Of a DNA stretch of 64,000 nucleotides, positions 1 to 8,968 are shown piece by piece. This stretch comes from Rhodocyclaceae bacterium. GTDB lineage: Bacteria; Pseudomonadota; Gammaproteobacteria; Burkholderiales; Rhodocyclaceae. The position numbers were made by a program, and so were the translations under genes. A model generated the notes under the pieces. That model was not told the DNA's origin and searched no databases. It was given only the letters and a program-made list of their open reading frames with translations. Where the stretch lies: assembly GCA_018261935.1 (NCBI GenBank), contig JAGTRP010000020.1, positions 28,170-92,169 on the forward strand, given 5' to 3'. The first letter of the stretch is position 1. Every line of letters begins with the position of its first letter.

Positions 1-1
1 G

Positions 2-1388
2 TGCCGGTGGCGGCTCTGGAGCCTGGCCGGGATACTGGCTGTCCTGTCCTTCGGCGCCCCGGCGAGGGTGATCATGGACTTCACCTATAAAGTCGTGCAC
101 GGCGGCACCCCCCTCCGGTTTGTCTACGATGACGGCAACAGGACCTATCTGGTGCTGGCCCCCGGCACGGATGCCCAAGCTTTCAGGGAAGCGGCCAAGG
201 CAGTCAAGGCGGTCCGGGACGGCAAGCTTTATTTCAGCACCATTGACCTGTCGTGGTCCAACCCCTCCTTCGTCGGCGTATACGACAAGATCGTGCTGAA
301 AGTGGGTGGGCGGCAGGCGACCGCGACCCACATCGGAAGCCGTGTTCAACTGGCCGAGGAGCCGGGGCCGGCAGAGGAGAAGAGGCGGACGATCGAACTC
401 GGGGAACGGATTTCCATCCACAAGATTCCCGTGCAAGAAGCCGATACGGATGATGTGGAGGAGGGGGCAATCCCGGGCGATGGCCAGGCAGCTGTCCCTG
501 TTCCTCTCCCCCTCCCCGGATCTGCCAGCCCGGCGGCTATCCCGGCCGCCGTTTCAGCCGACATCCCGACACCGGCACCCGCCTCAACGCCTGCCTCGCC
601 CGCTATCTTGCCGGCTGCACCGCCGTTGCTGGAAGCCAAGGCAGATCCGCCCAAGGCAGAGCCGCCCAAGGCAGAGCCACCCAAGGCAGAGCCACCCAAG
701 GCAGAGCCACCCAAGGCAGAGCCACCCAAGGCAGAGCCACCCAAGGCAGAGCCACCCAAGGCAACCCAAGGCAGAGCCACCCAAGGCAGAGCCACCCAAG
801 GCAGAGCCACCCAAGGCAGAGCCACCCAAGGCAGAGCCACCCAAGGAAGTGCCACCCAAGGAAGTGCCACCCAAGGAAGTGCCACCCAAGGAAGTGCCAC
901 CCAAGGAAGTGCCACCCAAGGAGGCGTTGCCCAAGGAGGCGTTGCCCAAGGAAACGCTGCCGAACCGCCAGGTCGTGAGGGTCATGGCGAAAAACGAGGA
1001 TTCGTTGCCTCCGGCAACGGTGGCTGGCGCAGCGACCGAACAGGAAGAATCCGGCCCGGCGGTGGTGAACGATGTGGCGGAGTACAAGGTGATGGTCCCC
1101 TTTGCCATGGGCAAGACGCTCCTGGGAAAGGACGGCGAAAAGGCGATGGGGGAGATCGCCCAGATCGGGCCCATTGCCAAGGAAATCCGGATCCGGGCTC
1201 CGGTTGACCCCGGCGGCAATCTCCAGCGCGCCTACGGCCGGGCAGCCGAAATCCACAGAATGCTGATCAAGGCGGGGCTCGGCCGTCACCCCATCACCAT
1301 CGAGGCCGTCGACGCGGTCCCCGATCGCAATGTCGTCCGTGCCGAGGTGGCACTCATCGTCGATCTCAAAGCGAAGCCGGGCCAGTAG
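2..1388 (+). CDS. Secreted VirB9/TcpQ-like protein, 5'-partial, frameshifted in a PPKAE repeat
   Basis: The frame is open from base 2 and encodes a hydrophobic signal-like stretch (LAGILAVLSFGAPA), so the true start lies upstream of the window; GTG at 68 would only be an internal start. The N-terminal part (FTYKV, PLRFVYDDG, TYLVL) resembles VirB9/TcpQ-type beta domains. A Pro-Lys-rich spacer of PPKAE and then PPKEV repeats follows. The C-terminal part (about 1100-1385) looks like an OmpA-like fold. One repeat unit lacks 5 bases at about 763/764, so the N-terminal frame runs on into an unnatural TQGRA tail and stops at 1207, while the natural C-terminus continues in another frame to 1388. The frameshift is either real or an assembly error. 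The family call is tentative. The tandem repeat keeps several frames open on both strands, which are shadows. Confidence 0.5.
647..958 (+). repeat. 15-bp tandem repeat coding for PPKAE/PPKEV
   Basis: About 20 units of a 15-bp repeat (core CCCAAGGCAGAGCCA) run head to tail inside the first gene. The 5' units encode PPKAE, the later ones PPKEV, then PPKEA/LPKEA and LPKET. One unit, at about 755-764, is only 10 bp (GAGCC missing), which shifts the reading frame. The array probably forms an extended periplasmic linker. Changes by whole units would keep the frame; this 5-base loss does not. Confidence 0.9.
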
Positions 1389-1607
1389 GGAAGAGCCACG
1401 GGGCCACGGCGGCCCGCTCCGCCGATTCCGCCAGGCGGGCCTGAGTCGATGGGATCCACCCTTCCCATCTGCCGGCTTGCATCGCTGCGGCAGCCGGGGC
1501 CGGCTCTGCGCCAGCCCGTTATCCGTCCGGCCCGGTTCATGGTGGGGTAATATGATGGGCCCCTGGATAAACAGCCGTCTGTTGCGCGATCGCAGGCGGC
1601 TTCGCCG

Positions 1608-2915
1608 ATGGATATCGTCTTAATCTTTTTCCTTATTCTCCTCAACGGCGTCTTCGCCATGTCGGAGATGGCCGTAGTCTCTTCCCGCAAGGCCAAGCTG
1701 CAGAACTTGGCGGATGACGACAGCCCGGGAGCCGGTTCGGCCCTGGCGCTGCACCAGGAGCCCTCCAGCTTCCTGTCCACCATCCAGGTCGGGATCACCA
1801 GCGTCGGCATCCTGAGCGGCGCCGTGGGGGAAGCCGCGGTGGCCGACCCCCTGGCCGCCTGGATGGGCCGCATTCCGGCCCTGGCGCCCTACGCCAAGGA
1901 AATCGCCCTCACCTCCACAGTCCTCGTCCTGACCTATTTCTCGGTGGTGATCGGGGAACTGGTGCCCAAGCAATTGGCGCTGCTGGCTCCCGAGGGAATC
2001 GCCTCCCTGGTTGCCAAGCCGATGACGGCATTTTCCCGTCTCGCCCATCCTCTGGTCCGCATCCTCTCCGGCTCCAGCGCCCTCATCCTGAAGGCGCTGG
2101 GCGCCCGGCGCAAGGAGGAGCCGCCGGTGACCGACGAGGAAATCAAGGTGTTGATGGAGCAGGGGGCCGAGGCCGGCGTTTTCCACGAGAGCGAACAGGA
2201 AATCGTCTCGAACGTGCTGCGCCTCGACGAGCAGCCCATCGTGGCCATCATGACGCCGCGCCGCGACATGGCGGTGATCGACCTGGAGGAGGGCGACGAG
2301 GCGGCCCGGCACCTCATCGCCAACACCGAGTATTCACGCCTGGTGGTCTGCCGTGACGGGCTGGACAATATCGTCGGCATCCTGCAAACCGGCGATCTCC
2401 TGAAGAGGACGGTCCAGGGCCAGGCCGTGGGCGTAGCCGAAATCAGGGCCGCGCTGCTCGCTCCCCTCTACGTCCCGGCGTCGGCAAGCGTCACCCAGCT
2501 CCTGGAAAACTTCCGGAATTCCCGCCTGCAGTTCGCGCTGATCGTGGACGAGTATGGCGATGTCCAGGGGCTGGTCACCCTGACCGACGTGCTGGCGGCC
2601 ATCGTCGGCGAGCTATCCGTGCCCGAGGCCCCCGAGGATCGGGATATCGTGCAGCGGGAAGACGGCTCCTGGCTCGTGAATGGCGATATCGGCATCGATC
2701 GCCTGAAGTCGGAGCTGGATATCGACGAGGAGCTGCCGGGGGAGGAGGAGAAGTCCTTTCATACCCTCGGCGGGTTCATCATGGGCGTTTTCGGCCGTAT
2801 CCCCGTTCCCGCCGACCACTTCGTCGCGGCAGGCTTCCGCTTCGAGGTAATGGACATGGACGGAAACCGGGTGGACAAGGTGCTGATCCTGAGAACCGCC
2901 CCCGCACAGGGATGA
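1608..2915 (+). CDS. HlyC/CorC-family (CNNM) membrane transporter with CBS pair
   Basis: The 435-residue protein has the DUF21/CNNM layout. A first membrane helix contains the NGVFAMSEMAV motif (13-23), further helices span to about residue 165, and the conserved GELVPK motif is at 116-121. Two CBS domains follow at about 205-340 (MTPRRDM at 215-221), then a C-terminal CorC_HlyC domain at about 350-430. Members of this family export or exchange Mg2+/Co2+ and were once misnamed hemolysins. It ends shortly before a convergent small gene. Family assignment is firm; the exact ion is unknown. Confidence 0.88.
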   Translation: MDIVLIFFLILLNGVFAMSEMAVVSSRKAKLQNLADDDSPGAGSALALHQEPSSFLSTIQVGITSVGILSGAVGEAAVADPLAAWMGRIPALAPYAKEIALTSTVLVLTYFSVVIGELVPKQLALLAPEGIASLVAKPMTAFSRLAHPLVRILSGSSALILKALGARRKEEPPVTDEEIKVLMEQGAEAGVFHESEQEIVSNVLRLDEQPIVAIMTPRRDMAVIDLEEGDEAARHLIANTEYSRLVVCRDGLDNIVGILQTGDLLKRTVQGQAVGVAEIRAALLAPLYVPASASVTQLLENFRNSRLQFALIVDEYGDVQGLVTLTDVLAAIVGELSVPEAPEDRDIVQREDGSWLVNGDIGIDRLKSELDIDEELPGEEEKSFHTLGGFIMGVFGRIPVPADHFVAAGFRFEVMDMDGNRVDKVLILRTAPAQG

Positions 2916-2951
2916 AGGCCGGTATGGCGGGGGCCGCTTCCCGCCGCTCCT

Positions 2952-3293
2952 TTAGCTGCAGCTGACGTTGACGTCGATGATGCCGACCTGCCCGGCCACC
3001 GGCGAGCGCTCGATCCAGCGCCCATGGGGGGCGACCGTATGGAAGCTGGTCCCGGCCGGGACGGGGCCGGTGGAGAAATCCATGCGGCAGCGGGTCGCCC
3101 GGTCGGATGTGTTGGTCAGGAGGACGAAGGCTACCGGTTCCCGGAAGCCGCGCACCTTGATCGCCGGATCCGTAGCGGGGGAAGTTCTCGCGTCGACCCG
3201 CGTCAGGTAATAGGTCTCGCCCTGGGCCGCGCCGGCCAGAAGCATGACCAAACCGGCCACGATGGCCTTTGATGGCATCGAGTTTGCGTGCAT
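2952..3293 (-). CDS. Small secreted protein of unknown function
   Basis: The 113-residue product starts at the ATG at 3293, chosen because GAGAGGAG lies just upstream; the longer frame reading further 5' has no such site. Residues 1-25 form a clear signal peptide (IVAGLVMLLAGAAQG), so the mature protein of about 88 residues is periplasmic or exported. Two cysteines remain, near residue 69 and near the C-terminus (SCS). I do not recognise the family. It is convergent with the CNNM transporter gene, so the two are not co-transcribed. Confidence 0.6.
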   Translation of the reverse strand: MHANSMPSKAIVAGLVMLLAGAAQGETYYLTRVDARTSPATDPAIKVRGFREPVAFVLLTNTSDRATRCRMDFSTGPVPAGTSFHTVAPHGRWIERSPVAGQVGIIDVNVSCS

Positions 3294-3477
3294 GGCTTTA
3301 CTCCTCTCTACACGACTGAAGTAACTCCCTGCTACCGAATGACCACCAGGGCCACCGGTGGTTCCGGCCGCCGGGGAAGCCCCCGATCGGTTCCGGGAGG
3401 TCAAGCGGGCGGGGCAGCCCTTCCGGCCCCATGGTAGAATCCGCTGCTTTTTTCCAGTAACAGCGGAGAAGAGCTTG

Positions 3478-4338
3478 ATGATCAGCGTCACCCAGGGCGA
3501 TCGTGTGTTCCACCCAAACCTGAAGGAATGGGGGATCGGGAAAGTGTTAGGCGTCACCGCCGATAATATTGACGTTTTCTTTGTGGGCACAGGGGCCAAG
3601 CGCCTCTCGAAGTCATTTGTAAAGCTCGAGATAGCCGAGGGGGGCGATGCAAAACACCCCCTCCTGGACAATCTCATCGAAACGTCGCAAATCAGCAACG
3701 CCGACTATGTCCCGCTGCCCGAGGCGATCAAACGCTTCCTGGCGATCTACCCGGACGGGATGGAGGGAAAAGCCTTCCTCAAGGAAGAGCGGGAAGCCTG
3801 CCTCCGGGGCCACCAGTTCTGCACCCAGCTGCTTGGCCAGGCCGAACTGGCCGGGCTCATCGCCGAAGGCAGATACCAGGATGTCTGCGATCGGGCCCGT
3901 CACGTCGAGTCGGTCACGAACCTTCTGACGAAGACCGAAAAAGCGGCGCTCTACAAGGCCCTGGACATTGAAGAGGATCAAAAGCTGTTCTCCGTGGGCC
4001 TGGCCGACCTGCTCTATGGGACCGATACGGAAGAGGAGCGCTTCAAGCGCTTTGTCCGGGCCCTGGAGTTGATGGACATCGGCAAATGGCCCATCGCCAC
4101 CCTCTTCGGATTCATCCGTTTCCCGCAGGAAAGAGCCTTCATCAAGGCTACCGCGATACAGAATTCGGCGAAGGCGTTCTGCTGGCGAATCAACTACAAG
4201 TCCGCACCCAACTGGAAAACCTATAGTTCGGTTCTCCGGTTCTACAATCACGTCCGCACTGGCCTGGTCGAAGAGGGGATGATGCCCCGCGATCTGATCG
4301 ACGTGCAGTCCTTCATCGGGTCAGTCGGCCAGAAATAG
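3478..4338 (+). CDS. DUF3553-domain protein
   Basis: The ATG at 3478 is preceded by CGGAGAAG at good spacing and gives 286 residues. Forty further in-frame codons upstream look non-coding. The first 50 residues match the DUF3553 pattern (GDRVFHPN, then WGIGKV, then a K-x-L-x2-SFVKLE end), a small SH3-like beta module also found on UvrD-type helicases. The rest is helical and charged, with no membrane segment, and I do not recognise it. It is probably a cytoplasmic nucleic-acid or protein-binding factor. A strong terminator follows it. Confidence 0.65.
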   Translation: MISVTQGDRVFHPNLKEWGIGKVLGVTADNIDVFFVGTGAKRLSKSFVKLEIAEGGDAKHPLLDNLIETSQISNADYVPLPEAIKRFLAIYPDGMEGKAFLKEEREACLRGHQFCTQLLGQAELAGLIAEGRYQDVCDRARHVESVTNLLTKTEKAALYKALDIEEDQKLFSVGLADLLYGTDTEEERFKRFVRALELMDIGKWPIATLFGFIRFPQERAFIKATAIQNSAKAFCWRINYKSAPNWKTYSSVLRFYNHVRTGLVEEGMMPRDLIDVQSFIGSVGQK

Positions 4339-4354
4339 GCGTCGCCGATGCAAC

Positions 4355-4390
4355 AAGCCCCCGGCGGACCTTGCCGGGGGCTTCGTTTTT
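4355..4390 (+). terminator. Rho-independent terminator
   Basis: A perfect 11-bp stem AAGCCCCCGGC / GCCGGGGGCTT encloses a short loop and is followed by a T-run (4386-4390). It ends the DUF3553 gene. Its A-rich left flank could also let it act on the convergent minus-strand gene that ends at 4413. Confidence 0.85.
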
Positions 4391-4412
4391 ATCGGGCCGG
4401 GCCGGAGGGAAT

Positions 4413-4997
4413 CTAGCGCCGGACAACCGTGTCGTTGGCGACCCTGACCAGCGTTCCAACGCCAAAGCCGGGGTCCTGGGCGAATTCGAACGCCCGCTCT
4501 TCGCCGCTATCGAGGCGGACCCGGACTTCCCAGGCTTTCGTCGCCCTGACCTTTTCTTCGATCATGTGGCCGGCAAAGGCACCACCGGCTGCGCCGGCGA
4601 TGGTTGCCAGGTCCTTGCCGGTTCCCCGGCCCACCTGATTTCCCAGGAGCGCCCCGGCGACACCACCGCCGATCATGCCGATCGGGCCGCCTTCTCCCTT
4701 CTTATCCACCACATTCACCGCAACGACCCGGCCGCAGTCGGGGCAGCTTGCTGCCTTCTGGGAGGTCCTGCTGCTGGCGGATTGCGTGCTCTTGGCAGCG
4801 GCCAGGGCCCGGTCGTATTCCGCCTTTGCATCCCTGAGGCATTGCATGCGTGTGCCGGAATTGCTTTCTTCGGCACAGAGCTTCTTGTCCTCCGCATACC
4901 TGGCTGCAATCTCCCTGGTCGTCTGGAGATCGGCAGCGGAGACGGATAGGTGGGTGCCGCCCAGCGCCAGCAGGACCATCAGGCATATCCGCTTCAT
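4413..4997 (-). CDS. Glycine-zipper 2TM-domain envelope protein
   Basis: The 194-residue protein starts with a signal peptide (cleavage near VSAAD, residues 20-23). A charged helical part contains two cysteines, then a CPDC pair at about residues 85-88. A glycine-zipper segment (about 104-147, many GxxxG steps such as GGGVAGALLG) follows, and the C-terminus is beta-rich. SlyB/PcpY-like and 17-kDa antigen proteins share this glycine-zipper fold and sit in the outer membrane. The cysteine at the signal cleavage site is not at +1, so it may not be lipidated. It is divergent from the PAS kinase gene. Confidence 0.7.
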   Translation of the reverse strand: MKRICLMVLLALGGTHLSVSAADLQTTREIAARYAEDKKLCAEESNSGTRMQCLRDAKAEYDRALAAAKSTQSASSRTSQKAASCPDCGRVVAVNVVDKKGEGGPIGMIGGGVAGALLGNQVGRGTGKDLATIAGAAGGAFAGHMIEEKVRATKAWEVRVRLDSGEERAFEFAQDPGFGVGTLVRVANDTVVRR

Positions 4998-5175
4998 GAC
5001 TGTTCCTCCCTTGAAAATGCGTTCCAGAATAGTTCAGAGGGGGGCGCCTGGAAATAGGGGGATTCTCTTACCCAGGGGGAAACCATTTCGTCATGGAAGA
5101 TGTCCCAGACGGATGCCACCCCGGTGGAGGGAAATCTGCGGCCCAGGCCGTGACGTTGCCGCGAGGAACGGAAAC

Positions 5176-7581
5176 ATGGCAGATCGACCCACGATCCAGG
5201 AAAAGCTGGAGGCGAAGGTCCAATATCTCCGGGAGCGGCTGGAGGAGTCGGAGGACGCCCTGAACGCGATCCGCCGGGGCGAGGTGGACGCCTTGGTGAT
5301 CGGGCCGGATGGCGAGCATATCTACACCCGGAAGGGTGCCGAGGAGCCCTACCGGGTCATGGTGGAAGCCATGACCGAGGGGGCGGTCACCTTCGCGCCG
5401 GACGGGATGATCCTCTATTGCAATACCCGCTTTGCCGAATTCCTGAAGCACCCCCGGGAGCAGGCCATCGGCTCGATGCTGCAAGGCTTTGTCGCTCGCT
5501 CCGAGCAGCCCGGCTTCGAGGCTTGGCTGCGGCGGAGCCGCGCGGCGCCTGCCCGCTGGGAAACCATCCTGCAGACGGCGGAGGGAGGCCGGGTGCCGGT
5601 GCAATTCTCCACCCGCCCCCTCAGGCTGGAGCTGGTGGAAGCGATTGTCGCGGTGGTGACCGATCTGTCCGCCGTTGTGGCCGTGGCTGAAGTCAGGTCG
5701 CGGCTGGCCCTGATCGTCCAGTCCTCCGAGGATGCCATTATCTCGACCACCCCGGAGGGGGGGGTGGATAGCTGGAATGCCGGTGCCGAGCGCCTTTTCG
5801 GCTACACCGCCGCGGAGGCCATCGGGCAACCGGTCCTGAGCCTTCTGATCCGGTCGAAGCAGCTGGCGGAAGCGGCCGGGGATCTGGAAATCCTGCGCGG
5901 CGGGCAGCCGCTGCACCATGAGGCGGTCGTGACGGACAAGGCCGGCAGGTCCATCCCCGTCTCCCTGACATCTTCCCCCATCCGGGACTTGAACGGCCGG
6001 ATCATCGGCGCATCGCACATCCTGCGCGACATCAGCGAGCTCAAGCGGACCGAGGAGGCCCTGCGCCGGAGCGAGGCCTGGCTGCGGGAGGCCCAGCGGA
6101 TCGGGCGGATGGGAAGCTGGGATTGGGTCTTCGCCACCGACATGGTGACCTGGTCCGACGAGTTGTTCCACATCTTCGGCCTTGAGCCGGCGCCGATCGC
6201 GCCGAACTTCTACAAGGAACAACCGGCGCTCTATACCGCCGAGAGTTTTGCGCGGCTCCAGCCCCTGGTGGCCGAGGCGTCCCGCAGCGGCACGCCTTAC
6301 GCTGTCGACCTGGAAATCCTCCGGCCCGATGGCCGCACCACCTGGGCGACTGCGCGCGGCGAAGCGGTGCGGGACGAGGACGGCGCCATCGTCGGACTGC
6401 ATGGCACCGTGCAGGACATCACCGAGCGCAAGCAGTCGGAGGACAAGATCCGGGAAAGCGCGCAGTTGTTCCGCATGGTCACGGACAATTTTCCGGGCTC
6501 CGTGGCCATCTACGATGGGGAGCGCCGCTTCAGGTACATCAATCCTTTCGGACGCCAGGTGACCGGCCTCACCCTGGAAGAGCATATCGGCAAGCGCGAC
6601 GAAGACATCCGTTCTCCCGAAGCCGTTGATGCCTACCTGCCGCTGCTCCTCAAGGCCTACGAGACCCGCACGCCTCAACGCCAGGAGGCCCAGGTCTCCC
6701 TGCCCGGTGGCGGTTATGTCTTGTCGGTGATCTACATCCCGATCCTGAACAGCGAGGGGAAGGTCGATAGCGTCCTTGGCATTGCGGCGGATATCACCGA
6801 GCGCAAGCGGGCCGAGGACGAGGTCCGCCAGCTCAATGCCGAACTGGAGCAGCGGGTGGCGGACCGCACCGCCAGGCTGGAAGCCGCCAACAAGGAACTG
6901 GAAGCCTTCGCCTACTCGGTGTCCCACGACCTGCGGGCGCCGCTCCGGGCCATCGACGGCTTCTCCCACAAAGTGGTGGAAGGCTATGGCGACAGGCTCG
7001 ACGACGAGGGGCGGCGCCTGCTCCAGGTGGTGTCCTACAACGCCGAGCGCATGGGCCGGCTGATCGACGACCTGCTGGCTTTTTCCCGCACCGGGCGCCT
7101 GGAAATGGCTCCGCAACGGGTGAATATGGAGGCCATGGCCCGGAGCGTCGCCGAGGAGCTGCGCCAGGCCGAGCCGGAACGGTCCATCGAGTTCGCCCTC
7201 TCGCCCCCGCCCGCTGCCTGGGGGGACCCCGCCCTGCTGCGCCAGGTGTGGGTGAATCTTCTCGACAATGCCCTCAAATTCACCCGCCGGCGCCCGGTGG
7301 CCCGGATCGAAGTCGGCGGGCAGGTCGAAGGCGGGGAAATCCATTACTGGGTGAAGGACAACGGCACCGGCTTCGACATGCGCTATGCCGACAAGCTCTT
7401 CGGGGTCTTCCAGCGCCTGCATCGCCAGGACGAATACGAGGGCACCGGGGTCGGCCTGGCCATTGTCCAGCGCATCCTCCACCGCCACAGCGGCCGCATC
7501 TGGGCCGAGGGCCAGCCCGATGCCGGCGCCACCTTCCACTTCGTCCTGCCCCTGTCCGAATCCGCTCCAGGAGCACCATAG
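5176..7581 (+). CDS. Soluble PAS-PAS-PAS-PAS sensor histidine kinase
   Basis: The ATG at 5176 gives 801 residues; the frame is open far upstream, but that part is the antisense of the glycine-zipper gene. A short coiled coil opens the protein, followed by four PAS/PAC modules (about 55-175, 180-295, 305-430 and 430-550), a second coiled coil, a HisKA dimerisation helix with the phospho-acceptor H584 (SVSHDLRAPLRA) and a HATPase_c domain (N-box LLDNALKF near 695, G-box DNGTGFD near 729). No membrane segment is visible, so it senses a cytoplasmic signal, possibly through a PAS-bound cofactor. It carries no receiver domain and no partner regulator is adjacent; the next gene encodes a PilZ protein. 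Confidence 0.9.
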   Translation: MADRPTIQEKLEAKVQYLRERLEESEDALNAIRRGEVDALVIGPDGEHIYTRKGAEEPYRVMVEAMTEGAVTFAPDGMILYCNTRFAEFLKHPREQAIGSMLQGFVARSEQPGFEAWLRRSRAAPARWETILQTAEGGRVPVQFSTRPLRLELVEAIVAVVTDLSAVVAVAEVRSRLALIVQSSEDAIISTTPEGGVDSWNAGAERLFGYTAAEAIGQPVLSLLIRSKQLAEAAGDLEILRGGQPLHHEAVVTDKAGRSIPVSLTSSPIRDLNGRIIGASHILRDISELKRTEEALRRSEAWLREAQRIGRMGSWDWVFATDMVTWSDELFHIFGLEPAPIAPNFYKEQPALYTAESFARLQPLVAEASRSGTPYAVDLEILRPDGRTTWATARGEAVRDEDGAIVGLHGTVQDITERKQSEDKIRESAQLFRMVTDNFPGSVAIYDGERRFRYINPFGRQVTGLTLEEHIGKRDEDIRSPEAVDAYLPLLLKAYETRTPQRQEAQVSLPGGGYVLSVIYIPILNSEGKVDSVLGIAADITERKRAEDEVRQLNAELEQRVADRTARLEAANKELEAFAYSVSHDLRAPLRAIDGFSHKVVEGYGDRLDDEGRRLLQVVSYNAERMGRLIDDLLAFSRTGRLEMAPQRVNMEAMARSVAEELRQAEPERSIEFALSPPPAAWGDPALLRQVWVNLLDNALKFTRRRPVARIEVGGQVEGGEIHYWVKDNGTGFDMRYADKLFGVFQRLHRQDEYEGTGVGLAIVQRILHRHSGRIWAEGQPDAGATFHFVLPLSESAPGAP

Positions 7582-7634
7582 GCAGTGGCGCAACTGATAC
7601 CATGAGCACTTCGTACTGATGGCAATGGGAAGCT

Positions 7635-8003
7635 ATGGGCGGAAATTCTTTGGATGACGGGTCAGGCACGCAATCTTCGGCGGAGATGCCGGAGCGGCGC
7701 GAGCATCCCCGTCGCGGAATCAAGCTCCGGATCCTGGTGGCAGTCGGCAAGGTCATCCTGCAAGGGCGTGCGGAAGACATCTCGGCTGGCGGTGCCAGCT
7801 TGCGCCTTGACGAGGTGCTGCCAGAAGGTACGCGTATTGCCGTGCGATTCCTGACGCCCCACCTCGAAAAGTTCAAGTGGATCGATGTCACCGCGACGGT
7901 TCAGTATGTGATTTTGACCTCGGGCAACCCGGCATACCGGACCGGCGTCAAGATCGTGGGTGCCGACGCCGAAGCCAGGAGCCGCCTTGAGACGCTGATC
8001 TGA
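7635..8003 (+). CDS. PilZ-domain c-di-GMP-binding protein
   Basis: This is a 122-residue single-domain protein. Both PilZ ligand motifs are present: R-x3-R at R22-R26 (RREHPRR) and D-x-S-x2-G at D48-G53 (DISAGG). It should therefore bind cyclic di-GMP and act as a small cytoplasmic adaptor. It lies 53 bp after the PAS kinase in the same direction, so co-transcription is possible. A GGDEF/EAL enzyme encoded about 36 kb away could supply or remove the ligand. Confidence 0.88.
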   Translation: MGGNSLDDGSGTQSSAEMPERREHPRRGIKLRILVAVGKVILQGRAEDISAGGASLRLDEVLPEGTRIAVRFLTPHLEKFKWIDVTATVQYVILTSGNPAYRTGVKIVGADAEARSRLETLI

Positions 8004-8021
8004 TCGCCGATCAAGCGGCCG

Positions 8022-8387
8022 TCAGTGAATCGTTTCCCCCTGCCAGAACCCGGCGTCGCGAAAGAGTTGGGTCACTTCCGCGAGGATAGGCTCGGCTTCG
8101 CTGTCCGAAACGAGCGCGGCACCCAGGGAACGGCACTCGATGTGGGTCGGATGCCGGCCATCCCAGACCACCAATACGGTAGATCTGGGCCCCTCGAGCC
8201 AGCGGAAGAAAAAGACCGCGCCGGCCTCGACGCCCTCGTACCAGTACGCGTCGAACTCGACGCCGGTGACCTGTCTCTCGCGGAACATGTCCGGCCACGA
8301 CGTGATCGGTACGAGACGCCTGCTGCCTTTGATGGGCGGGGGCGGGAAGGTAGATTCCGCTTGGGTGTCGTTCGGCTGCGTCGTCAT
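8022..8387 (-). CDS. Hypothetical protein
   Basis: The 121-residue frame has natural amino-acid composition, with aromatic and acidic clusters such as DAYWYEGVEAG and FFFRWLEG. The overlapping plus-strand frame there is Arg/Pro/Gly-rich and looks like a shadow. It has no signal peptide or membrane helix and no motif I recognise. The ribosome-binding site is weak (no GGAG near the ATG at 8387), so the start is uncertain. It is convergent with the PilZ gene. Confidence 0.5.
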   Translation of the reverse strand: MTTQPNDTQAESTFPPPPIKGSRRLVPITSWPDMFRERQVTGVEFDAYWYEGVEAGAVFFFRWLEGPRSTVLVVWDGRHPTHIECRSLGAALVSDSEAEPILAEVTQLFRDAGFWQGETIH

Positions 8388-8597
8388 GGTTCGCGCTGGC
8401 GAAAGGGATTGTCCGTAGGTTATTACGGCACGTGGCGCTATTGCTTTAGTGATATCCAGGGCACCAAGGGAGGAGAGGGCAGGTGCGCGCTGGGTGCTCC
8501 CTACATCCTGCCGGTTAGCTCAACTGCAGTCGGGAGTGGGCGACATTTCTGGTTTTGCTGCATCGCAACAGGGGGCCGGTTTTGTTTCAATGAATGT

Positions 8598-8918
8598 ATG
8601 ACAACCAACTGCATTGATACCATGACCGACGAAATCAAAGCGATGCTCCTGGCGGCAATAGAACATCGGCGCCTGATTCACCTGCTATACGACGGCCGAT
8701 CGAAGACTTTGGAGCCCTATGCACTGGGCGAGAACGAGAAGCGCGAGGAGATCGTCCTGTGCCGGCAGGTCAGGCCGTTGGGAAGCCCGGAGGCCTGGCA
8801 GGTTCTTCGACTGAGCAACATGTACGGCCTGCTGGTTCTCGAACGTGAATTCACGCCGGCTGAAGACTACATCGATCTCTCAGCCAAGCTGCCCCCGGGG
8901 ATCCGCCTGGAGGTCTAG
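8598..8918 (+). CDS. Small stand-alone WYL-like domain protein
   Basis: The 106-residue reading starts at ATG 8598; ATG 8622 (MTDEIKAML) is an equally good start giving 98 residues, and neither has a clear ribosome-binding site. The sequence ([21 protein letters not shown], then a short beta-rich part) resembles the core of WYL domains, which bind ligands or nucleic acid and usually sit behind a helix-turn-helix. No DNA-binding domain is present here. The upstream 210 bp is AT-richer than its surroundings and contains no other gene I can support. Confidence 0.5.
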   Translation: MTTNCIDTMTDEIKAMLLAAIEHRRLIHLLYDGRSKTLEPYALGENEKREEIVLCRQVRPLGSPEAWQVLRLSNMYGLLVLEREFTPAEDYIDLSAKLPPGIRLEV

Positions 8919-8968
8919 CCGCCAGGCGCGCGACTGCGCCGTCCGATGCGGTCTTGCCCGGTGCTAAG

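Noticed and set aside
647..958. CRISPR-like array
   Set aside because: The repeats are contiguous 15-bp units without spacers and encode a PPKAE protein linker.
2916..2951. Terminator between the CNNM gene and the convergent small gene
   Set aside because: A GGCGGG/CCCGCC pairing exists, but the loop is long and there is no proper T-run.
8511..8545. tRNA-like D-arm (GGTTAGCTCAACTG)
   Set aside because: No anticodon stem, T-arm or acceptor stem can be paired around it.
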